Assembly: GCA_021107685.1 (NCBI GenBank)
Contig: JAIOSH010000065.1
Location: 1 to 5,348 of the forward strand
Length of the DNA stretch: 5,348 bases
Reading direction: 5' to 3'
DNA from: Bacteroidales bacterium
Lineage (GTDB): Bacteria > Bacteroidota > Bacteroidia > Bacteroidales > SMBSF39
The notes below the pieces were generated by a model that did not search any database, was not told the origin of the DNA, and saw only the letters and a program-made list of their open reading frames with translations. Positions 1 through 5,348 of this stretch are shown here, one piece after another. Both the position numbers and the translations under genes were made by a program. How positions within the stretch are numbered: the stretch's first letter is position 1; each line of letters begins with the position of its first letter.

Positions 1-1006
1 TACCATCAGTTACTTCAACCCAGTATATTCCTGTTTCACCGGCATTATAAGTTGGATTTGTAGAACCATCCTGCCAAAGACATGTATAATCGGGACCAGG
101 GTCTAAAAATATATATTCACCATAACAGACAGAAGTATCATTTCCTAAATCAATTACAGGCAAAGGGAAAACAGTCAAAACAATAGAATCAACAGCAGAT
201 CCACAGGGGTTTGTTACCATAACCCAATATATACCGGAAGTGTCGGCAAAACAAGTAGAATCAGTAGAGCCATCCTGCCATAAATAACTCGTATAGCCTG
301 ATCCGGCATTGAGAATAATATATTCTCCGAAACAGAACGATGTATCATTGCCAAGTTCAAGGTCTTCCTGTGGATCAGGATAAAAACCAATTATTATGGT
401 ATCTCTTGTAATACATCCATACTCATTAGAAACCTCAATCCAGTAAATTCCTGTTGTATCAACTATATATGTTGAATCAGTTGAACCATCCTGCCAGAGG
501 TAGCTTTCATAACCTGCACCTGCATTTAAAATAAGACTGTCGCCAAAACAGATGGATGTATCATTTTCGAGATTAATTTCAGGTGAGGGAAAGACAGTTA
601 TAACTATTGAGTCAATGGCAAATCCACAGGGATTTGTTACCTTAACCCAATATATACCGGAAGTGTCGGCTATATAAGTAGAATCAGTAGATCCATCCTG
701 CCACAAATAACTTATGAAGCCTGATCCGGCATTTAGAATTATAAATTCTCCATAGCAAAAGGATGTATCATTGCCTAAATTAATTTCCGGTAAAGGAAAA
801 AAGGTAATAATAATTGAATCAATAGCAGTACAGCCATTTATATCAGTTACTTCAACCCAATATATCCCTGTAGTATAGGCAATATAGGTAGAATCAGCAG
901 AACCATCCTGCCAGAAGTAGCTCTCATATCCTGCGCCAGCATTTAAAATAAGACTGTCACCATAACAGAGGGATGTGTCATTGCCTAAATTAATTTCAGG
1001 GGAGGG
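1..1006 (-). repeat. Five tandem Ig-like repeats of 68-72 residues, alternating A-B-A-B
   Basis: Units begin at 1006, 796, 589, 379 and 166 (70, 69, 70, 71 residues, then a cut unit). Each reads roughly PxPEIxLGNDTSxCxGxxxIL, then SYLWQDGS, then TGIYWVxV, then a second Cys and a DSI or DTI strand. Units 1 and 3 share GAGYES and an NGC- or YGC-type second Cys. Units 2 and 4 share AGSG, ADTSGIYWV and VTNPCG. The repeat therefore expanded as a two-module block. Bases 221-247 and 644-670 are identical over 27 nt, 423 nt apart. The WQDG codons lie at 905, 695, 488, 272 and 68. The two Cys per unit may form a disulfide in the exported protein (inference). Confidence 0.92.
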
Positions 1007-2371
1007 ATTAATAATTATTGTGTTAATAACAGTATCTATATTAGTACTAAAATATGAAATCAATTTAACATTAAAGCTACCAGCCGAGCTAAAAATATGA
1101 TAAGGATTTAATAAAGTTGAATAATTTAATAAACCGGAAGCCGGGTCATTAAAATCCCAATAAACGGAATCCAAATTAAAAGTATTAGTAATAAAAAAAT
1201 AAGTTGTATCAGTAAAACAAGTATTTTGAAAAGTAAAATTTTGACTTTCATTAAAAATACTTTGAATATAAGTTGGTAAACCAAAACGACTGTTTTTTCC
1301 TGCTAATGAAATAGCTTCATCAGTATAATTACAATTTAAACCTAATTCGTTTGGATTATTTATTACTCCTAAATAATTCTGATATCGTCTTGCAACATAA
1401 ATTTTTTTATCAGGTGCTAATTGAAGTGCTGACCGCTGTATTCCTGTTCCAACAGATGAAAATATTTGTACCGCTGAATTGGCTATACCTCCCGGTGTTC
1501 CTGCAAGAAGATCAAATTGATAAATAATTCCAGAAGGGTCCCATGAATCAACATATAGGCGTGAACCATCTGAGGAAAATTCAATTCCATAAGTTACTTC
1601 ATTATTTGGTGTTGAAAATGAGATAGTATTACTTAGCTGACCGGTAGAATTATCAAAATCAAAAATTTCTACCACTTTCTCTGATTCAATTGCCAAGGCT
1701 AATTTATCTCCATTAGGTGAAGCTTTCATATAACCAATAGCATTTCTTATATAACCGCTATGATTCATTCCAACATTGCTTATCACCGGGTTTAAATTTA
1801 TTCCAGATTCTGAAACAAGATAAGCATAAAAGGAGTTTGAATTCCATTTATGCCCGATTACCCAAAAATCTTTAGCATTATTATGTAAAACAGCAGTTAC
1901 TTTTTCTGTTGTAGGAGTAAAAAGGAGGTTGTTTTTACTTATAATGTCCCCTAAGCCATTATTAAGGTTTAAATCAACAACTGAATATCTCAAGCCATTA
2001 ACTAAATTATTTTCAATAGCATCAACTGTAAAAATATAACATATATTGCTACTTAAAGGTTTTGGAATTACTACACAAGACTGTGTTGAAGAATTATTAC
2101 CCATTAAACCAGATCCGTTAGGCATTTGATTATGAGCTTTATTCCATACTTTAACTCCATTAGTATAAAGAACAATATTTCCGTTTTGATCACAAATTGT
2201 TGCACAACCTTCAGCAGTAACTAAAGCTCCATTTGTAAGTGCAATAGGTGGTACATAGTTAAAATTAAGTCCGGCATTTTCACCAAAATACCAAATATTT
2301 GCTTCTTTTTGTGAATAAAGTGAAAAATAAAATATTAATAAAAAAATTAAGATAAAATATTGTTTAATCAT
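1..2371 (-). CDS. Secreted beta-propeller/PKD/Ig-repeat protein (3' partial)
   Basis: The frame is open from ATG at 2371 to the left edge: 790 codons and one base, with no stop. Residues 1-21 form a signal peptide: a Lys at position 3, a hydrophobic run rich in Ile, Leu and Phe, and a likely cleavage near SLYSQ. Mature protein would begin KEANIWYFGENAGLNFN, a start I know from Bacteroidetes secreted proteins. Residues about 22-375 look like a WD40-like beta-propeller, with blade-type motifs such as GYMKASPNGDKLALA, GIEFSSDGSRLYV and LQLAPDKKIYVARR. A PKD domain follows at about residues 383-450 (WDFNDPASG, then NPYHIFSSAGSFNVKLI). From residue 456 there are five Ig-like repeats, the fifth cut by the edge. 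The missing C-terminus would be expected to carry a type IX sorting domain; that is inference. An in-frame GTG sits directly before the ATG and could also serve as start. Ligand and exact role are unknown. Confidence 0.9.
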   Translation of the reverse strand, partial: MIKQYFILIFLLIFYFSLYSQKEANIWYFGENAGLNFNYVPPIALTNGALVTAEGCATICDQNGNIVLYTNGVKVWNKAHNQMPNGSGLMGNNSSTQSCVVIPKPLSSNICYIFTVDAIENNLVNGLRYSVVDLNLNNGLGDIISKNNLLFTPTTEKVTAVLHNNAKDFWVIGHKWNSNSFYAYLVSESGINLNPVISNVGMNHSGYIRNAIGYMKASPNGDKLALAIESEKVVEIFDFDNSTGQLSNTISFSTPNNEVTYGIEFSSDGSRLYVDSWDPSGIIYQFDLLAGTPGGIANSAVQIFSSVGTGIQRSALQLAPDKKIYVARRYQNYLGVINNPNELGLNCNYTDEAISLAGKNSRFGLPTYIQSIFNESQNFTFQNTCFTDTTYFFITNTFNLDSVYWDFNDPASGLLNYSTLLNPYHIFSSAGSFNVKLISYFSTNIDTVINTIIINPSPEINLGNDTSLCYGDSLILNAGAGYESYFWQDGSADSTYIAYTTGIYWVEVTDINGCTAIDSIIITFFPLPEINLGNDTSFCYGEFIILNAGSGFISYLWQDGSTDSTYIADTSGIYWVKVTNPCGFAIDSIVITVFPSPEINLENDTSICFGDSLILNAGAGYESYLWQDGSTDSTYIVDTTGIYWIEVSNEYGCITRDTIIIGFYPDPQEDLELGNDTSFCFGEYIILNAGSGYTSYLWQDGSTDSTCFADTSGIYWVMVTNPCGSAVDSIVLTVFPLPVIDLGNDTSVCYGEYIFLDPGPDYTCLWQDGSTNPTYNAGETGIYWVEVTDG

Positions 2372-2398
2372 CACAATATTTCTTTAAATAAAATATAA
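2372..2398 (-). other. 27-base intergenic gap between the two genes
   Basis: The gap is almost pure A/T. Read on the minus strand it contains AAAGAAA about 7 bases before ATG, which is at best a weak purine-rich ribosome site. No GGAGG, no hairpin terminator and no room for a promoter of the Bacteroidetes type (TTG and TAnnTTTG boxes) are seen. This fits a two-gene transcript with SD-independent initiation, as is common in this phylum. Whether translation is coupled cannot be told from the sequence. Confidence 0.6.
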
Positions 2399-5348
2399 TT
2401 ATTTCAACAAAGTAACATTCCCTTTTTTCTGTATTTTATGCCCATCAAAGCATATAGCTTTGAAATAATATATGTAAACCTCAACTTCTTGTTTTACACC
2501 GTTAAATTTTCCATCCCAACCAATCTTATAATTATCTGTTTTAAAAACCATTTCTCCAAACCTGTTAAATATTGAAAACTCTATTTCGGCAAAACCTGAA
2601 CCCCTGACATATAATGTGTCATTTATTCCATCACCATTTGGAGTAAATGCAGTTGGAAGCTCAACAATACAATATGGGTATTCTCTTATAAAAATTGTAT
2701 CATATCCTATACAATTTTTATTATCAACTATAACCCAATACTCTATTCCTTCTTCTTCACCCTGAACAGTTATTGTTTGAGTATTATCACCTGTTGACCA
2801 TTCATAAACCGAACCGGGAAAACCTGCATTTAAGGTGATAAAATCATTAAAATATAATATAGTGTCATTTCCAAGAAAAACATCAGGTATCGGAATTACA
2901 GTAAGATTAATTGTATCTCTGTCAGAACATCCATTTTCATCCCAAACCTCAATCCAATACATACCCGATTCAGTAACTGATAAACACGTATCAGTAGAAC
3001 CATTACTCCAAAGGTAACTTTCATATCCTGAACCTATTTCCAACTCAATTAATTCTCCTTCACATAATGATTTATCTTCTCCCAATTTTATTTCCGGCTT
3101 AGGATATAAAGCAACATAAATAGAATCGGGAACAGAACATGTATCAGGATAAACAGAATAATAAACTGTTACTCTGTACATTCCGGAATCAGTTACCATA
3201 TATGTCGGGGAAATACTTCCATCTTCCCATTGAAAAACTGCATTAGAATCTGCATTAAAATTTTCAGTTGTTAAAATTAAAGTATCTCCATCGCATATAG
3301 TAGTGTCATTTGTAAGTCCATAAATATAATCAGGTGCATTATCAAATATCCAACCTGTATTATTAGAAATACTATCGGTATGACCACCAGCATAAAATGT
3401 AGCTCCACCTGTTGCATTTATATCCTTCATATTAATAAAATCACCCGAAACTATTCCCGATGGTTTTGAAATATTTGCCTGATAATTATCTTTTGAAGAT
3501 TGTAAAGTAATAAAAAAACAATTATTTCCTCTTATTGAAAAATCATTGTTAATAGTTTGAGTCTTATTATATTCAAGTGTGTATGTATTTCCTGGCGTTA
3601 ATTTCAAGTTGTTAAAAATATTTGTTCCTCCAAAATCACCCCAATTAAATAATGTTGCTTTATTAATTGAATTGTTTCCAAATATAAAAGCATGACCATA
3701 AATTATTAGTGTATTATTAATGACATTATCTCCATTAATATTTCCATCACCATAAATTATTAGTGTATTATTTATTATATTATCTTCAAATATATTTCCA
3801 TTTCCATAAATTATTGTTGTATCAATAATATTATTTCCGGTAATACTTCCATTATTGTTAAAAATTGCAGAATCAATTATATTATTTCCGGTAATACTAC
3901 CGTTTCCATTAAATATAGCTGATTTTATTATATGATTTCCTCCTATGATATTTCCCTGACTTTTAAAATTGACGAAATTAATAGAATCACTATCATAAAT
4001 ATTCCCGGAACCATAAAATAAGACTGTATCAATAGTACAATCACCCCTAATTGAACCAGAATTATCAAATGTTACCAAATTATATTTTCCATAAACTGAA
4101 TCATTTTTCAAATTACAATTACCTCCGGTGAAATGTATATTATTATAAATTAACAATTCTCCATTTTCACTTATTACATTTCCATTTGAAAGTATAAATG
4201 AGGAAGAAGCATCTAAAATTAAATTTTCAGCATTAACAAACCATGTATCTCCGGATCCATTTAGTGTTATTGTAGAGTTACTCAAAAGTAGGACTCTACT
4301 ATTTGTATCATTAGAAATAAAATTATGACAGTTAATATTGTTACCATAAGTTTCAAGGCTTCCATAAATTAAATATATTACTTCTTTTGTTGATAAGCTG
4401 TCTATTAATATCCACCCACCGTTTCTGCCCTGAAAAGTAACAATATTATTAAATTCCTGTCCTGCAGAAATTATTGTTTTACCTGTATCAGTAGCTTCAA
4501 AATAGGTTTTTCCTGAAAAATCAAAATTCATATTATCAATGAATTTTAAGGAACCATATATTTTCAACTTATTTTCAGCAGGACCGGTAAATACAGGATT
4601 AAACTGAGATCCTGTCCAATCCATGTTTCTGCATATTGCATTTTCAATATCAATATAAACAGTAGCATTTTGAGAATAAAAAGAATTTTCATCAAAATAA
4701 ACATCATCAATAGGTGTTGGGATACAATAACCTCCGGTTCCGCCACTAATTCCTGCCCAATGCAGAGAATCACTCCAAACGCCTGTACCATTAACCCAAT
4801 ATAAAGCAAGTGGCTGTGCCATGTTAATTGTCCAGTCTGTATTATTTCCAAGGTCAACCGAATTATTTGCAATAAAAGGAATTTCAAGTCCTAAAGCCTT
4901 CATATCTCTTAACGAAACATATTCAACCTCAATGTTTCCGTTTTCTTTTTTAATACATGCCTGTTTACTGTTAAAATCGGATTGCAAAATTATTGGACCG
5001 GTACAACGTCCGTTAGCATTAAACTCGTCTATTATTGTCTGAGTACTATCGTGTTCAAAAATATATTCCTTGCCATAATTAAAAGTAAGGTAATTAAAAA
5101 TGTTATTGCCATTAAAAATGCCATTATTTTTTAGTGTTGCTGTACGTATATTATTTTGACCTGTTATTATTCCTTGTTTATAAATTATAGTAGTATCAAT
5201 AATATTGCTTCCTTCAATTTGTCCTTTTGTATAAAATAAAGCCGTATCAATTTTATTATTTCCATATATGTATCCATTATTATAAAAATAGGCTATTTCA
5301 ATAATATGATTACCCCCATTAATTATTCCATTGTCCCCATAAAAAATA
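2399..5348 (-). CDS. Large modular T9SS-exported surface protein with 17-residue repeats, Ig-like modules and CHU_C domain (5' partial)
   Basis: The frame is open from the right window edge to the TAA at 2401-2399, giving 982 codons. The true start lies outside the window. A TTG at 4987 could be taken as a start, but the frame continues 120 codons upstream with clearly homologous repeat protein, so that TTG is an internal Leu codon. Domains in order: four and a part 17-residue repeats (5348-5111), cap copy 1 (5110-4826), YWVNGTG head and beta-rich stretch (4801-4097), nine more 17/18-residue repeats (4096-3629), cap copy 2 (3628-3344), three Ig-like modules (about 3331-2663), and CHU_C (2662-2402). 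The CHU_C end is known to direct export by the type IX secretion system, so the mature protein should be extracellular or surface-bound. No catalytic motif is visible. An adhesin or surface-layer role is inference. The next gene starts 27 bases downstream on the same strand. Confidence 0.9.
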   Translation of the reverse strand, partial: IFYGDNGIINGGNHIIEIAYFYNNGYIYGNNKIDTALFYTKGQIEGSNIIDTTIIYKQGIITGQNNIRTATLKNNGIFNGNNIFNYLTFNYGKEYIFEHDSTQTIIDEFNANGRCTGPIILQSDFNSKQACIKKENGNIEVEYVSLRDMKALGLEIPFIANNSVDLGNNTDWTINMAQPLALYWVNGTGVWSDSLHWAGISGGTGGYCIPTPIDDVYFDENSFYSQNATVYIDIENAICRNMDWTGSQFNPVFTGPAENKLKIYGSLKFIDNMNFDFSGKTYFEATDTGKTIISAGQEFNNIVTFQGRNGGWILIDSLSTKEVIYLIYGSLETYGNNINCHNFISNDTNSRVLLLSNSTITLNGSGDTWFVNAENLILDASSSFILSNGNVISENGELLIYNNIHFTGGNCNLKNDSVYGKYNLVTFDNSGSIRGDCTIDTVLFYGSGNIYDSDSINFVNFKSQGNIIGGNHIIKSAIFNGNGSITGNNIIDSAIFNNNGSITGNNIIDTTIIYGNGNIFEDNIINNTLIIYGDGNINGDNVINNTLIIYGHAFIFGNNSINKATLFNWGDFGGTNIFNNLKLTPGNTYTLEYNKTQTINNDFSIRGNNCFFITLQSSKDNYQANISKPSGIVSGDFINMKDINATGGATFYAGGHTDSISNNTGWIFDNAPDYIYGLTNDTTICDGDTLILTTENFNADSNAVFQWEDGSISPTYMVTDSGMYRVTVYYSVYPDTCSVPDSIYVALYPKPEIKLGEDKSLCEGELIELEIGSGYESYLWSNGSTDTCLSVTESGMYWIEVWDENGCSDRDTINLTVIPIPDVFLGNDTILYFNDFITLNAGFPGSVYEWSTGDNTQTITVQGEEEGIEYWVIVDNKNCIGYDTIFIREYPYCIVELPTAFTPNGDGINDTLYVRGSGFAEIEFSIFNRFGEMVFKTDNYKIGWDGKFNGVKQEVEVYIYYFKAICFDGHKIQKKGNVTLLK
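2402..2662 (-). other. CHU_C / gliding-motility-associated C-terminal domain (type IX sorting domain)
   Basis: The last 87 residues begin ELPTAFTPNGDGINDTLYV, the hallmark opening of this family. They continue with FSIFNRFGEMVFKT, then GWDGKFNG, and end with a strand leading to NVTLLK. Length and motif order match the family (TIGR04131-type). In Flavobacterium and relatives such domains carry proteins through the type IX secretion machinery. The domain looks intact up to the stop codon. Confidence 0.93.
2663..3331 (-). repeat. Three Ig-like modules before CHU_C in the upstream gene
   Basis: Module 1 begins near 3331 (GLTNDTTICDGD, FQWEDGS, DSGMYRVTV). Module 2 begins near 3110 (KLGEDKSLCEGE, SGYESYLWSNGSTD, SGMYWIEV, ENGC). 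Module 3 begins near 2890 (FLGNDTILYFND, YEWSTGD, YWVIVDNKNC). They belong to the same family as the repeats of the downstream gene. Module 2 is the closest match, sharing GYESYLW. Module 3 has lost the first Cys of the usual pair (ILYFND in place of SLCYGD). They probably act as spacers that hold the sorting end away from the functional head (inference). Confidence 0.85.
3344..3628 (-). other. 95-residue cap domain, copy 2
   Basis: This runs from GTNIFNNL to NNTGWIF. Key features are TPGNTYTLEYNKTQTI, a central ITLQS, then ISKPSG, DINATGG and the closing NNTGW. It aligns without gaps to the copy at 4826-5110; I count about 31 of 95 residues identical by hand. It directly follows a 17-residue repeat array, as the other copy does, so it probably closes the end of that solenoid (inference). 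I recall similar segments from other Bacteroidetes surface proteins but cannot name the family. Confidence 0.8.
3629..4096 (-). repeat. Nine tandem 17/18-residue repeats (51/54 nt), array 2
   Basis: Units begin at 4096, 4045, 3991, 3940, 3889, 3838, 3787, 3733 and 3679. The consensus is roughly G-N-N-x-I-[IDN]-x-[AT]-x-[FI]-[YFN]-x-x-G-x-I-x, for example GNNIIDSAIFNNNGSIT. The first two units are degenerate. Alternating hydrophobic residues and Asn/Gly turns suggest a beta-solenoid with one coil per unit (inference). At DNA level some units are nearly identical: a 24-base stretch at 3695 recurs at 3749, and TTATTTCCGGTAATACT at 3831 recurs at 3882. Confidence 0.88.
4097..4801 (-). other. YWVNGTG head domain and beta-rich stretch between the two repeat arrays
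   Basis: It opens with YWVNGTGVWSDSLHWAG, then SGGTGGYCIPTPIDDVYFD and NSF. This motif string is familiar from large Bacteroidetes secreted proteins, where it marks the start of a module. The following 190 or so residues are rich in Asn, Ser, Ile and Leu with strand-turn patterns such as GGWILIDSL, GSLETYGNNINC, SRVLLLSNSTITLNGSG and LILDASSSFILSNG. These look like irregular solenoid coils leading into the regular array. Cys are present in GGYC, AIC and NINC. No enzyme motif is seen. Confidence 0.7.
4826..5110 (-). other. 95-residue cap domain, copy 1
   Basis: This runs from GNNIFNYL to NNTDWTI, with GKEYIFEHDSTQTI, PIILQS, YVSLRDMKALG and NNSVDLGNNTDW as landmarks. It has the same length as copy 2 and aligns without a gap. 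It lies directly after array 1 and before the YWVNGTG head, so it closes the preceding module. The apparent TTG start at 4987 falls in the middle of this domain, which shows that the gene must begin further upstream. Confidence 0.8.
5111..5348 (-). repeat. Tandem 17-residue repeats (51 nt), array 1, cut by the window edge
   Basis: Four complete units begin at 5314, 5263, 5212 and 5161, exactly 51 bases apart, with a partial unit running off the edge. Units include GNNKIDTALFYTKGQIE and GSNIIDTTIIYKQGIIT. They match array 2 in length and consensus, and the array ends in the same kind of cap. More units and probably another head domain should lie beyond the window. Confidence 0.87.

Noticed and set aside
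2372..2398. Possible promoter or riboswitch between the genes
   Set aside because: Only 27 A/T-rich bases are available, with no TAnnTTTG-type box and no stable stem.
2835..3017. A 60-codon plus-strand open frame
   Set aside because: It lies antisense to well-conserved Ig-like modules of the upstream gene, has no ribosome site or recognisable protein, and is explained as a shadow frame.
3629..4096. Regular 51/54-base repeats considered as a CRISPR array or DNA-level tandem repeat
   Set aside because: There is no constant repeat with unique spacers. The periodicity equals whole codons and encodes a consistent 17/18-residue protein unit in the open frame.
4564..5042. Open frames of 107 codons (minus, other frame) and 73 codons (plus) in this stretch
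   Set aside because: Both overlap the real minus-strand reading frame, which encodes the cap and head domains. Their translations are low-complexity and match nothing I know.
1..5348. A novel defence, toxin or biosynthetic system
   Set aside because: No nuclease, ATPase, toxin or enzyme motif is visible. Everything readable is structural surface-protein modules, so such a claim has no support in this window.

Overview
The window is AT-rich and coding throughout on the minus strand. It holds two large genes, both cut by a window edge, that encode modular secreted or surface proteins of the Bacteroidetes (Bacteroidota) type. The lineage call rests on four things: a gliding-motility-associated C-terminal domain (CHU_C, a type IX secretion sorting domain) at the end of the upstream gene; Ig-like modules of the LGNDTS...YLWQDGS type that usually accompany CHU_C; the YWVNGTGVWSD...HWA head motif of large Bacteroidetes repeat proteins; and start regions without a strong Shine-Dalgarno sequence. 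I see no RNA gene, CRISPR array, insertion sequence or plus-strand gene.

Layout in the direction of transcription (right to left). The first gene occupies 5348 to 2399 and its 5' end lies beyond the right edge. At least 982 codons are present. It reads: a 17-residue repeat array, a 95-residue cap domain, a YWVNGTG head domain, a beta-rich stretch, a second 17-residue repeat array, a second copy of the cap, three Ig-like modules, and CHU_C. After a 27-base gap, the second gene runs from 2371 off the left edge. It has 790 visible codons: a signal peptide, a beta-propeller-like domain, one PKD domain, and at least five Ig-like repeats of about 70 residues in an alternating A-B-A-B pattern.

The tight spacing, shared strand and shared Ig module family suggest that the two genes are co-transcribed and that both products go through the type IX secretion system to the cell surface or medium. 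The window shows no enzyme active site. The likely roles are adhesion, surface coating or matrix building, which is inference. The notable content is repeat architecture rather than a new defence or metabolic system: two solenoid-plus-cap units within one protein, and a two-domain Ig duplication in the other.
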